Position numbers and translations under genes: made by a program
Part shown: positions 11,076-23,588 of the stretch, piece after piece
Layout of the letters: every line of letters starts with the position of its first letter
Numbering within the stretch: the first letter of the stretch is position 1
The notes under the pieces: generated by a model
What the model saw: the letters and a program-made list of their open reading frames with translations, nothing else
What the model was told of the DNA's origin: nothing
The model's database searches: none
NCBI GenBank assembly: GCA_963921425.1
Contig: OY992838.1
Coordinates: forward strand, 496,001-560,000
DNA: 64,000 nucleotides
Source of the DNA: Dryas octopetala
Taxonomy: Eukaryota > Streptophyta > Magnoliopsida > Rosales > Rosaceae
Reading direction: 5' to 3'

Positions 11076-13377
11076 TCAAACGAAGCAGTGGTAATATTTA
11101 TTAAGGAGTTGATGGACAATAATTTTGTATGCGCGTTCTGTGGGATGGAAGCTGTCCCAAAACACATAACCAGAGTCATCTGTACACGTACCGGAAGCAA
11201 ATTGATTGCATAGTTTTGATACCTCCAGCATCCCACTACCACAACACCCTTTATTCGCAATTTCAAAACCTGACACATATCATGTTCGATCAATACAAAC
11301 AAACTTAGTATGTAGTTATATAAATATTTAAGGACATTCGATCTGTACTCTGTAGAATAAGATTACATTGAACTAATAAAGGGTAATTAACTCGATTACC
11401 GTAATTAGTAGGGTTTTGGATGATATGAAGAAATGGGTTGTAAATGTCCACATAGACCAGCCTTGAGTTGGGTAGGTCTTTGCTGAGGTTGTCCATCTGA
11501 GCAGAGAGTTTTGAGTTGAACAACATGGATGCTTGGTTGAGTGTCTCTGCACAATCTCTTTGTATGCCTCCGTTCAAAGTCCTTTGCGATGGCAAACAGC
11601 CAAGAGGGGGTGCACCAAAAACACCAATTCTTCGTGCCCCCAATGCATACAATTGCTTCAAAAAAGAAAAATTAAATCAAATATATAATTTATTCCATTA
11701 ATTTGTTTATACAATTTTACTTTTTAATTAATTTGTAAATTAGCTAGTACCTTCAAGAAATCAGAAGCGTAGCTGAGCATGAAGTCAGTGTAAGAAGGAA
11801 TGTCATACTCCGATTTCCTAGCGCCGGTCATAAAATAGGTGGTGGCAATATCGTTGCTGCATGCTACCACACAAATCAGACTTTTGGCTACGATGAAGTT
11901 TGCTCTCTTCTCTCCCACAATTCCTTTCAGCTTTCCTATGTATTCTTCAAAATTTCTCAATTGATCGGTTAGTGGTGTAACTGCCTGCAGTTTTAAGTTT
12001 AACCACACTTAAAATTAAATTAAGAACAAAAAAATAAAAACGAAGTTGATTCTCAACAGAATTAATCAACGCATATATACAAGTGGTCTTACAGCAATTT
12101 TTGCTGTCAGTGGGTCAAATCCTGTGCCACCCACAGCGAAGCTGACACCCGTGAGGAGATCATTGGGTTGTAGGTTTGGATCCAAATAAGCTGGTAACAG
12201 CTCTTTAATACCCAATTCCTCCGCTGAAATAAAAAAAAAATTAAAAGTAATTAATCTACTAATTGCATTATTAATATCAACATTCAAGAAAACCTCTAGC
12301 TAGTGCCACAGCACTCACAAAACTAATTAAAGGACCATATTAGCAAATTCAGTCATTCAAATTTTCAGTATTAGATCATTGTTGTCTATAATTTAACCAA
12401 ATTGCACTTGGGAGTTCTGAGTCTTCTGACTTCTCAGGGCATATTGTAGGCTCGGACAGGCCCAATCCAATCATGGGATTTTCATCGACATAGCCCAAGA
12501 GCCCAAAGTATAATAAAGGAGGTATAAGTAATACATTTTAATAGTTTTCAGAACCATGCATCCCGACCTAACTCTCTCTCTCTCGTAGCATATTTTTTAG
12601 TAGTCTAACTGAGTACATTGTTGACTATCATTCGAATAAAAAGAGGGCTTGTCTATGTTAGAGTGAGTTCTATTTTTATTAGAGAGATGATTAATAAAAT
12701 GATTCATTTAGTTAATCAAATTGGATGAGTCCTATTTATTCCATATATATATTTGTTGTGGCCTAATTAGTTCGTGGCAGGTTTCTACTCGTGTGATCAC
12801 TTTAAACTAGTTTTGTCTAGTTTTGAAGCAGTCAATTAAAGACAAAACTAAGTGTACGTACGCGGAATGAAAAATGTTAATACTATAAACAAAATAAATA
12901 GATAGCTAGTGTAAATGGGAGTAGAATTGAACATCGATCAGGGAATAATTAATTAAATAATGGCATGCATATATAACGAGAGAGACAATTAAGTGAGAGA
13001 GATTTGATGATGGAGAATGAACCTAAGAAATCGGAGGGAACTTTTCCATTGGAAAATCGTCCGGTGGGAATCCCTCCCGGGAAATCCCTGCCATATGGAG
13101 GGAAATTGGAGCGAGCTATTGATTTCGTATTGCCGTTATTGTTGCCTGTATCCACTATTGAATCTCCAAATATAAGCAGTCCTGGTATTACTTTCGCACG
13201 TGCTCGCTCTATCTTACTTAAATTATAATTCACACCCTCCACTCTCATTCCTTCTCTATTAGTACCAGTACTTTTACTGCCACTGCACAAAAATACCAAA
13301 CTAATACAACAAATAAACTGTAATAATGTGGTCGTCATCATCAACAATGAATTATATGGCCGCACCCACATACCCAT
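11076..13377 (-). CDS. GDSL esterase/lipase, EXL type (copy C)
   Basis: Predicted secreted GDSL esterase/lipase of about 389 residues. Exons from high to low are 13377-13023, 12223-12093, 11984-11751, 11655-11400 and 11269-11076, all GT-AG and in phase. The chosen start is the ATG of [10 protein letters not shown]; a frame continuing upstream has no ATG nearby. A hydrophobic segment ([16 protein letters not shown]) fits a signal peptide. Catalytic blocks are [21 protein letters not shown] and [12 protein letters not shown]. Block III reads ACSND rather than AGSND, so the motif Gly is replaced by Cys while the oxyanion Asn is kept. The C-terminus is slightly longer than in the paralogues and ends HCFV. 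It is more divergent from A and B than they are from each other. Confidence 0.9.
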
Positions 13378-13558
13378 ACTCTTACTGCAACCCAGAGAGT
13401 GATTCTGAGAGAATACCACTTCTGGACCCTGCAATTTATATATATCACAATATTAATTTCAAGAAGTTAATGGATACAAAATTGAGCTGAGGCTATACAT
13501 ATACTTTTGGGCTATATCACACGTAATACTTCGCTTTTTCCACAAGATCGAGCTACCT

Positions 13559-14043
13559 GGGCTACAGCCAAGGACAGAGCTAGAAAACTAGGCCAGGAGG
13601 GGCACCTTTAGTTATTAACTTATTTATTTAGACAAAAAAGTTCTTTAAAATCTTAATCTAATTAGCAATAAGTATATCATTAAGAAACCTCCAAAATTAC
13701 TTTCTCTATCAAAAAATTTGAGGTTAATAGGATTGGAAATAGTACAAAATTAAGAATTCAGAGTATACCACAACAAATTAAGTACAATAATCCTCTTAAA
13801 CATAAAAAAGAAAGAAATTAAAGAAATAGGAATTGAAGAGATAAAAAACAAGTTAATTAAGAGAAAGAAAAGGACATTTAGGTTGAATTCTAGTAATAAT
13901 TATGAAAATATACGTTAAATGTTTGAGTTATATATATATATATAAAGTATAATCAGACCCAAAAAAAAAATATATATATATATATAAGAAAAATATGGGA
14001 GGGGGACACGTGTCCTTCCTAGCTCCGTCCTTGGCTACAGCCC
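13559..14043. mobile_element. About 485-base element with 25-base terminal inverted repeats
   Basis: The left end ggctacagccaaggacagag at 13559 onward is inverted at 14019-14043 as ctccgtccttggctacagcc, with one or two mismatches in 25 bases. The interior is AT-rich and has no long open frame, so it would be non-autonomous. A clear target duplication was not found, so the superfamily is open. The ends resemble the ggcggagc-type ends common in plant DNA transposons. Confidence 0.65.
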
Positions 14044-15302
14044 TAGTGTGGTTCCGCCGCTGGTAGGTAGTACCTAACTGGTAAGACTAACGACTGCAAT
14101 ACTGAACTAGCTTGTATATAAAAAAAAGAAGCTAGGATTTTACTTTTTGCATATATATGTATTATTTTTCTTTTTCTAGGAATTGAAAGGGGAACAAACT
14201 AACATCACAGCAATAGAACTTGCAAGTTCAAAACTAGAAAAAGATAACCATGAGACTTGAGATGGTCGATAAATTGAACAAGAATCGTACTGGAATTGCA
14301 AAATGCATACATACACATTCAGACATGCCCTTAAGCAAGCTAGCTACTTAATGGCAAGTAATTAATTTGTGTCGATGACATTGCTGGCTGAATCAAGCAC
14401 ATTTGCATTAATTAATTAATTAATTAATTGGATCTTTGGGCAGTTAATTTGCTTTGCTGTTGCACCAGTACGTATCATGTAGTTAATATGTAAGGTTGAT
14501 TTAAAAAATATATATATATCAATATATGTATAGTATATTCTAATGGTTATGATGGTACATGGCTATTTGGGTTGAAGCTGATCTTGTAGCTAACATTGTC
14601 TGTGAGACTGTGAGTCTGCTTAGGGTGGGGACTAGAGCCAAGTTGCTAGGTAGCTCCACGTGCATGACTGCATGTCGTCCTATACACGCTATTGGCTGGC
14701 ATTGCCCGCCAAGTAACGCCAACCATACATGCCATGAATATTATGCTACACAGCGGCCCAATTCTAAACGATGCAGATCGAACCGCGTAAGGCAAATGTT
14801 ATAAATTTGTCATTTTTAATTTAATATGTACGTTAATATTATTTCTGGGGTCTTTTTAATTTAATATGTCATCAGTTTTAGGATTTTGTTTCTATTTTCA
14901 CTTAAATGTTGAGATGAAAAATTACTAATGAGATTTCTTTCTCCAAATTTTCATAACATGTGTTTTTCAATAAATTACATGACTAATTAATCTATTCAAT
15001 CTTGAAAAAGAAGAAAATATTTGAGATAGATATAATGTTATAGTCCACACGGACCAACTCATTAGAGAAAGAGAGATGTTGGGTTTTGTGAAAAAAAATT
15101 GAGAAATTTTGTTAGGGAGAGATGATTTATTTGTTTGATATATAGAAGAGATAGATTGAAATTTGAGAATGGGAAAGGAAAATAAAAAAAAGCCAATTAG
15201 AAAGAGAGTAGCGAATGGTAAAATGAAAGAATAGAGAAGTTTTTGTTTTTGAATCATAGTTCGACATCTAAACAGTTACAAGCTCTAAATAAAATAAAAT
15301 AA

Positions 15303-16049
15303 AGGTTCTTTTCATATTTGATACTTAAAATTTGACCTATATCTTAATGTGATTCTTAAACTTTAATTTGTCTTAATTTGATACCTTAATTATTATTTTG
15401 TCTTTAATATCAAACCAAACTTCTGTTAAATGAATTAACAGAAGTAGTAGGGGCATTTTTGTCTAATTTGTTTGCATATCTTCATCTCCTTCCCAAACCT
15501 TTTTTTTCTCTATCCTTCATAACACTCTCTCTCTATGCTCTCAACGAAACCCCAAACTCCATACCCCATTCGACCTCCCAGTGGGCTGCTCACATTTACC
15601 TCTGCCTCTAGCCACCGCCCCACCACATCGGCAGTCCCACCCCACCCACGACGCCGTCTCTAATCTTCTCTCTCTCTCTCTTCTCACCTTCCACCTTCAT
15701 GTCTGAAAAAAACCCAGAATTCTCTAGATTCATAGCTGCCCCTCCTTCTTCTATTTTCTTTCCTGTTGCACATTTATAAATACAAAATAACAGAAAAAGC
15801 TAAGAACTCCATTTCACCCCCTTACTATGTCTACAGATCCCCCCACCCTCTTCTTCTTCTTCTTCCCTCATTCTTCTTTTTGGTCTCTAGATCTTCAAAT
15901 GTAAAATAATAAATAAATAAACAAAACAAAGCATCACTACACACATTGAGATAGAATACTAGTTAAAGTACCAAATTGAGACAAATTAAATTTTAAGTAC
16001 CACATTGAGACATAGATTAAAGTTAAGTACCAAATTTGAAAAAACCCCT
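15303..16049. mobile_element. About 750-base element with inverted repeats of about 85 bases
   Basis: The left arm at about 15303-15390 contains gatacttaaaatttgacc, cttaatgtg and ttaatttgtcttaatttgat. The right arm at about 15962-16049 is its imperfect reverse complement (words such as tcaaatttggtacttaa on the - strand). The centre is CT-rich. Long terminal inverted repeats with a non-coding centre suggest a non-autonomous Mutator-like element or a similar fold-back transposon. Flanking A-rich sequence hides any target duplication. Confidence 0.7.
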
Positions 16050-17585
16050 AAAAAAAATGAGGTTTCTTTTTTTGTTTATGGACAAAAGTCAAATTGGGAT
16101 AGAATGATTTATGAATTATAATATATTTAGGTTTCTTGTTTGGTACATATATGTATTGAGCTTCTAAACTGTAATTTGATTCTTTCTTTTTTTCATAAAT
16201 AAATAGGGTCTCACACACAAGGAAGTAATAAGCAAAAAAATAATGAGCTTATTTTAATAAAAAAAAAAATTATATATGAGGCCTTTGATCAACATGAGGC
16301 CCAATACCTGTGCCTTGCTCGCCTTGGGCTTGAGCCATACAGGGTCTGCTAACTATACTGATCCATAATTTCCATTATTAATTCCATATATATGAAATGA
16401 TCGAAATGCTCAAACTAAACTCTCTAGTCTCTCCATCTCTGTCTTAGTTTGGGCCTTGCTAGTGTTATATACGTCCAAATGCTGAACGAACATCTTGATT
16501 GGTGGCATGGTTAGTAGTTGTATTTATAACTTTTACTTACAAGTAGAAGAACTACTGATATATGGAATAGCTAACTAGCTTGTGACACATACGTATATAC
16601 GTACATGAATTCTCTAAGACCAACGAGAAAAACAAATGAATTTAATGTTGGCAATTAATAAGTTCATCATATTATATAATTCTGATTTTTGTTTTTTGTG
16701 GCTCTTGATCGATCTATCCATCCCCAAGAAATAATTGCTCATCCAGCTCCACGTCACATTGCATGATTCGTAATAATGCATACATCTCATCAATTAAACC
16801 CCCAACTACATCCCTGGACAACTTGATTCTTTACCCATATATATTATAAAACATCTTTATATATAATAATAAATAATATTATATTTGGTAGGTGGCCTAC
16901 CAAGTACCCCGATTTAAAACTTGGCATTGTGCAATGCTGCGTGTTCTCGAAGTCTATAGAATTCAATTGAACTAATAGTTGTAATATTTTAGAATGCATA
17001 CATGGTTGATGGTTTCATGATTAGGTAATATCATGCATGAACCTAGCTATCAATTTTAAAGTTTTTTCATCAACTTTGGGTTTCATTTCATGCAGCCATG
17101 CTAAGTTGCTAACTAGATCTGTTTTTTTTGTCCCTAGATCCTTTGCTATATAAGTACCTCCTTATTAATTAGATTAAATACAATCATACATTTTTTTTGA
17201 AGGGGCGGCAAAAAGCCTTGCAACACAGAATTAGTCTGGAACAAGCGTAGGCTTAGACAAACCCATGCCAAAATATCTGCTTCTAAAAGACTCACAACAG
17301 GGGGAGAGGATCCAAATACATATGTAACAATAATATTAATGCTCAAGAGATACATTTTTAGACTGCATTAATAGCAAGGAAAACAATAGTAATTAAATAT
17401 ATTAATTAATTTTATTTTTCCAAGAATAATATATATATATTAATGAAAGATCATTACACTTGATCTAATGAGGAACGTACGTACACAAAGCGCGCAATTT
17501 AATTCTGCGTAATGAGTGGAGCATCAAGATTACGAAACCTGAGAAATTGATCATGCATAAAAACATGAGGTTCGATCTTGATCGA

Positions 17586-18849
17586 TCAGAGGAATTGGTT
17601 TACATATTTTTGGAGAAGTGGAGGAATGAGTACACTATATGTTCTTTGTGTAGGATGATAACTATCCCAAAACACATGATCAGAAGCATTTGCACAAGGG
17701 GGAGATAAGGGGTTGCATAGCACTGCAACCTCTATATTCCCTGTACCACAGCACCCTTTCTCCACTACTTTAAACCCTGAAATCAAGATTTAATTAACCA
17801 CACCAAATTAAAATTAAATAACCCGGGATTTAATTAAAAATAATATAATAATTAAGATTCATGACATGCAATATGATTTAATTACGTACCATAATTCTGA
17901 GGGTTAACAATGATATCAAGTAGAGGGTTGTAAACATCTATGTAGACCAGTCTACTTTTGGGCAGGTTACTGCTTAAAGAGTTGAGTGTCTTTTTCAGTT
18001 TAATGTTAAACAACTTTGCTGCTTCATTGTACTCATCTGCACAATGTCTTAGTATTCCTCCACCTAAAGTTCGTTGTGATGGCACACAACCTATTGGTGG
18101 TGCACTGAATACACCAATCCTTCTAGCCCCAAGTCCATAAATTTCCTGCCAATTAATAAATTAACTGATTAATTAACTGAAAAATAAGTCTTTAATTAAT
18201 ATATAATGTTACGTACCTTAACGAAACTAGATGCTCCGTTGACCATAAGATCAGTGTAAGCAGGAACATCCATTTGGGCTTTTCTGATGCGAATAGTAAA
18301 ATAGGTGTTGGCAATGTCATCGCTGCCAGCTACCACCAGAAAAAGAGCGTTGGCTAGAATGAATTTGGTTCTCTCTTCTCCAACACTGCTTTTAAGCTTC
18401 CCTATATACTCTTTGAACATTCGCAACTGATCATCCATGGATATGACTGACTGTACATGCGTAATTCATCAATTAATTAATTAAATTTGAAAAACTATGA
18501 CCCTTGACGAAAATAAATTTAGAATGTTAGAAATAAAATCAAAAATTCTTAATTTGAGGAATGAAGAGGAGTAGAGTTACTAGTAGAAATGAATTGATTA
18601 TGTGAGTAGGTTTGTAGGTACCACTATTTGGGGTGTCATAGGGTCATACCCCGTGCCACCTGAAGCAAAGCATACCCCCGTGACCAGATCTTGAGCTCCG
18701 AGGCTAGGATCCAAGTATGCCGGCAACAATTCTTTGATTCCCAATTCTTCCACTGATCCATGATCATAAACCACAATTAATATAATTAATAACATAATTG
18801 CAAAATAAATAAAACTGAACAAATTTCTAGAATTATTATTTTTAAGCTA

Positions 18850-18903
<54 letters not shown>

Positions 18904-19166
18904 ATGAAGTCACTGGGGACTTTGCCATTGCCAAATCTGCCGGTTGACTTGTGTCCCTTGAAATCTTGGCCATAAGGAGCGAAATCGCACTTAACAAGAG
19001 ACTTAAGATTGTTGTTCATGCCAGTGTCCATGATGGAGTCACCGAAAACAATAACTGCCGGAATGCTCGTGTTTGGTGGTAGCTTTATTTTTGCCTTCGT
19101 GGGGTGGTACTGCAAAACACCCAAAACAACAACACAAACAAATGTCCTAATCAAGAGGAGCCCCAT
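17586..19166 (-). CDS. GDSL esterase/lipase paralogue with altered GxND motif (copy D)
   Basis: A GDSL esterase/lipase family member of about 358 residues. Exons from high to low are 19166-18902, 18752-18622, 18450-18217, 18145-17890 and 17776-17586; all are in phase. The N-terminus MGLLLIRTFVCVVVLGVLQ fits a signal peptide. The Ser block is FGDSIMDTGMNN, the Gly block GVCFASGGTG and the Asp/His block [12 protein letters not shown]. Block III reads AGSDD. The Asn that helps form the oxyanion hole in this family has become Asp (codon GAT), which would be expected to weaken catalysis, so D may be catalytically impaired or altered. Intron 1 starts with GTCTCT because the (TC)n microsatellite abuts the exon. 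That is an atypical donor, and correct splicing needs transcript evidence. Confidence 0.88.
18857..18900. repeat. GA microsatellite touching the exon 1 donor of GDSL copy D
   Basis: About 22 GA units on the + strand, read as (TC)n on the gene strand. The repeat begins at the intron boundary, so the donor GT is followed by repeat sequence (ATAG|GTCTCTC). Repeat-length changes therefore happen right at the splice site. Confidence 0.95.
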
Positions 19167-20440
19167 TGATTCTTTTTGGACAATGTTTGCTTCTCAATCA
19201 GGTGCTTCTCTCTGCATACTTATATGGACAAACTTGTGAAATTTTACGTACTGCCTTCTTTTCACTTTTCTAGCCATTTATTGCACGCACAAGTAACTTA
19301 AGAAGATCCAAGTTGTTCAAATACCAAAAAGTAGGTGCTGATATTAATTGACAATGGGTGGAGAGACTCAAAACTTATAAGTATATATGTTAAGCTCTAA
19401 TTTTTTGACGTGGGACATTGCTACATATTACTCTCAACAGGTGCGACTCCTTCAACAACACTAGTCATTTCAACATGTTTCACTGTTTTGAGTACTACTA
19501 CATGCAACATGTACTTTATTCTCTAAAAGTAGATCTATATACTAGAGTTCACTCAATCCTGTTCTAGAGAAATTATTCAGTGATAGGGATGCATATATCC
19601 CAATAGTGTATCTCTTTCATTTAAATACTTGTCACATTTTTTTTTTCTTTTAAAAAATTGTTAAAAATCTTTCTCTTGAAGAGACTATGTTTTTTTTGTT
19701 TTAATCGATGGTCGTTCACTAAACAGTCTAAACACATTTGATACCACAGCAACCCAATCTTAGACGATCTCAAAATCTAACCCATCCTCGATCTCCCCCT
19801 AAGGTTACAGTTTAAAACCACAACCATTAAATTGAATTTGGCCCAGATGAACTCAACAATAGGTCCACAACCATCAGAATTAGTCACTTGTGAATAACAT
19901 CAAGATAATTAATTCTCTCTCTTATGACTTGTATACCCGTTTTCATTTTCCAAACTTCTAAAATTATGACTTATAATTGAGACTGTAGTTCAGATATGTG
20001 GGTATTTGGTTGTTCTTCTGCACAAAGACGTTTCTTAAGAAAAAAAAAAATTAAGAGGGAAAAAGAAGATTAAGAAAGTATTTAGTTATAGTTTTATATT
20101 ATAAAATATTGAGATATGGGTACACGGAACCATGGGGCGGTGGGCATGCCAATCCTCTAAGCACCTTCATCACCATGGTCTCTTCTTTTATTGGGACCTT
20201 TTCATCTCTGTGTTATGGGTCTTCCGCTTGTAGGAGGACCTCCGATAGCGGCTAAAAGTTTGTAAGATAGAATGGGACTTCTCTGATTTTTTTAGTTTTA
20301 TTTGTAAGGCTAGATGTTAAAATTTTATCGGAGGGATACACCACTAAGCATATGCCACGTGGTGTATTCGTACCACCGAATAATTTCTCCATGTTCTAGT
20401 CTAAATATTACAGCACCCAGAAATTGCATAGGGGAAGTGA

Positions 20441-20814
20441 GGAATGATATCAACCTTTTTATCTACTGACATTATTTTTTATTGTTCTCATTCCTCGTTA
20501 TAAATTTATGATTGAAATTATTTATTTTTTAAATTTAATTATAAAGATTATTTCTGTAAAATTTTAATTAAATTAAAAATTATTTAGTTATGTAATTATG
20601 ATAAAAAAAAAACAAATAATTTTGATAATAATTTAATTAATTGTTTGTTTATTTAATAATGATTACATAACCAACTAATTTTTTATTTAATTAATTTTTA
20701 CAGAGATGATCTTTAAATAATTATCTAAAAAACGAACAATTTCAATCATGAAAATACATTGTAAAATAAAAATAGTTAAAAAAAAAAGTATGTGAAAAAG
20801 GTGAAAAGCATTCC
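20441..20814. mobile_element. Fold-back MITE-like element, about 374 bases
   Basis: Two long arms are imperfect reverse complements. About 20501-20602 pairs with 20656-20757 (shared words tgattgaaatt, tctgtaaaa and agttatgtaat). Weaker pairing extends outward to ggaatg at 20441 and cattcc ending at 20814. The unpaired centre is only about 50 bases. There is no coding capacity. It is typical of a MITE. No convincing target duplication was found. Confidence 0.75.
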
Positions 20815-21092
20815 GCAAATTAAGGAATTAAGATACCAAACCTTCTTTAATTGGTTTATTTGTTTCCTTTGCTTGGAGAAATTAATTAAGTACTTTCCAT
20901 TTCCCATTATTAAAGCTAGTCGAAGAAGATAGACTTTTTCATTTTAACTATATATATATATACGTAGTTAATAATTGTTTAACTAAATACTTAATTTTTT
21001 GCACAAAAAAAAATGTCATTAATGGTTTCATGATCACCCACATCTACATGATCCTTTGCCTTGTATCATGTATAATGCTAGCTGGATAAGAC

Positions 21093-21142
21093 TAATTAAA
21101 AACGTCTTTTTTATTTTTGGCCAGGTAATTAAAAACGTCTTT
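21093..21142 (-). mobile_element. 16-base poly-A insertion with perfect 17-base target duplication
   Basis: The 17-base word taattaaaaacgtcttt occurs at 21093-21109 and 21126-21142. The 16-base insert between the copies reads cctggccaaaaataaa on the - strand. A perfect flanking duplication plus an A-rich 3' tail is the signature of retroposition, here with almost all of the source lost. Confidence 0.8.
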
Positions 21143-23541
21143 AACTCCTTTACCTACTTTCCAAATCATATTGGGGCAGACTCATTCCATATATATATCA
21201 TTTTAATCTTTTGCCGACAATACGTGTTTTAATTTGATTGTTGATCCTTGTAACAAGGAAAGTAAAATTCGTTGTGAATTCTATATGTCTAATGTGGATT
21301 GTCTGCTTGTAATTGACTCAAGGAATTAATTTGGTGAGTGAAAACTAGCCCAAAACACCCTCAGTTATAAAAAAAAATAATAATAATAAATAATAATTTT
21401 GGACATTACATTTATAGGTGAAGGAGCATATTTTTGGGGTGCGAGAGATGTTAAAACTTTACTAAGCTTGCTTATAGGCATGCATGTAGCCATGTAGGCG
21501 CAAATTATTTATGGAAAGCATGCATGTTATATATATATATATATTTATCTTTTAATTATAAATGGAAACATTAATTTTCTGGACCAATCAGTTACCTTTC
21601 TGGTTTAGTATATATAATTTTATAAAGAAGAATGATAAACGCATGCACTTCAAAACTAACCTCTCACACTTGTTAATTAATACACTCACACAAGCATAAT
21701 CTCCGGCTCTGCTGGTGCAATTGGGAATATCTCTCTGTGCAAAACTGCAAATAACAGCTCCCTATGCCTCCGCTTAGTTTTGAAATGGGCTGAGAATCAA
21801 GTTTCACCTAATTATATTTACCGCAGGTTATATTCCTTAAAAAGGCCAAAGAAATCCCTCCAACTAATTGGACCAAACACAAAATAATTTTTTACTTTTA
21901 CCACTTGGAGACTTGGGAGTGTTGAGTTATACAATAACTGGTAATTAACTAATTAAGTAGGTTACCAATAACTGGTAATTAATTAAGTAGCTCTAATTAG
22001 TTCATGCCAAGTGGTTGGATACGACGTTCCTCACAGGGCACAAACCCCTTGAACCACAATTCAACGCTTAATTGGTAAATTAAGTGATAAAATATATATT
22101 TAGTGATTGTGCTGTACATGTATGTCTAGTATGTTAATTTTTTGTATTAATTAATTACAAATTAACGATCAGTTTGGTTTAACTACCAGATCCTATATAC
22201 ACACACTCACAGACACACACACACACATATATATATATAATAGCCAGTTAGTTTTCTATCTGTGAGATCTTCATGCTTATACATTTCATTTCTTCGGGTA
22301 ACAAGAAAAACATACAATACCAACAAAAAAACTTACAATTGGTCTACCCACTTTTTTTTGGTCAAAATTGGTCCGACACTCCGACTGTCATACATGTTTT
22401 TGCTATTCACCCATATCATAGGAAGATACCCAATTCAACAAATTGAGTAAAAAATTTCTGTACTGAAAAAAAAAAAAAAAACTCAAAATATGAAACGTAC
22501 GTATACTGAAAAGGAACGAAAGGCCCAGCGTTGCAGCTGTGAGCTATGTAAAGTTAATTGGTTACTTTATTGTTTTTTATTTGGTGGTCATCAGTCCACC
22601 TACGTACGGGCCCAAATTAATTGCAGCGTTAATTGCTCAACCGTTGGCACCAAACACCAGTTATTGGTAGAGGTATGAATCGTTTCAGTATTATAATTTA
22701 TCTTCATTTCTACGAGTACTGTCTAAGTGTGTATCATTAATCATTCATCATTCTGGCCATACAGCCTAGAATATTATATAAGATCGATTTTTCAAATTAA
22801 TTGTATACAGTGTATACATTACACCCATTAAAGTTATTCATTCATATATATAGTTAGCTATAAATACATAACATAGCTAGCATACTGAAAAACAGAAGGA
22901 AAAATTAATTAAGGGCACCACCGTTCACATGCATATCACCATGTTGCAACTTTTGTTGTATAAGTATATCTATATAAAGGGTCAGTTAATTAAGGGTCAT
23001 TAATTATCATTAGTTCACCATCATATATATATATATATATATATCTTTATTTTCAATTATAAATTAATTGATTAATTAAAAATGCCTCCATTAATTGTTA
23101 CTCTGCACATACCATCATATTCCTGCAACTACTCCTTTGGTCGTCGATCGATATGATCCGTGACATATATCTGTCTCTCAATTTACTTTCAGATTTCAAT
23201 AATAGGGCCGACAAATGTGTTTGCCATACATTCCAATAACCTTCTGATTAGAGTTTATGAACTACATACAGACCAGACCTAGTCAGTGACTCGCACGTCT
23301 TTCATTTTTGTGTTTGCCATGCATATATAATAAAACAAAAGGTTTGATCAGATCAATATTTTTTATGTATAATCATGTTCAATCAGAAAAAATAAAAAAT
23401 AGAACAAATTCTATCAGTCTTCAAGACTGATGTGGAAACCTGGCCCGTACACGTCGGTTAATTTTGTGTTGCACTACACAAATTATATACGACCAACATT
23501 CATCGATCATCAGCTGAAAAAATATGAGGTCTTTTAAAATT

Positions 23542-23588
23542 GAATATCCACAGACTTTCTGGCTAAAAAAAAAAAAAGGAATATCGAC
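23542..23588 (+). mobile_element. Short poly-A insertion with 10-base direct repeats
   Basis: Direct repeats gaatatccac (23542-23551) and gaatatcgac (23579-23588) flank a 27-base insert ending in tttctggct and about 13 A. It looks like another 5'-truncated retroposon insertion, but the repeat is short and carries mismatches at its end. Confidence 0.55.

Larger units (their letters stand above)
13378..17585. other. Intergenic DNA between GDSL genes C and D
   Basis: No gene supported. It contains two elements with terminal inverted repeats (13559-14043 and 15303-16049) and simple AT tracts, including a (TAAT)n run near 14409-14430. Open frames near 14540-14804, 14967-15257 and 17146-17355 show no domain, no splice structure and no family resemblance. 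Confidence 0.7.

Noticed and set aside
14967..15257. 96-codon Phe/Leu-rich frame
   Set aside because: Composition reflects AT-rich DNA; no domain or splice support.
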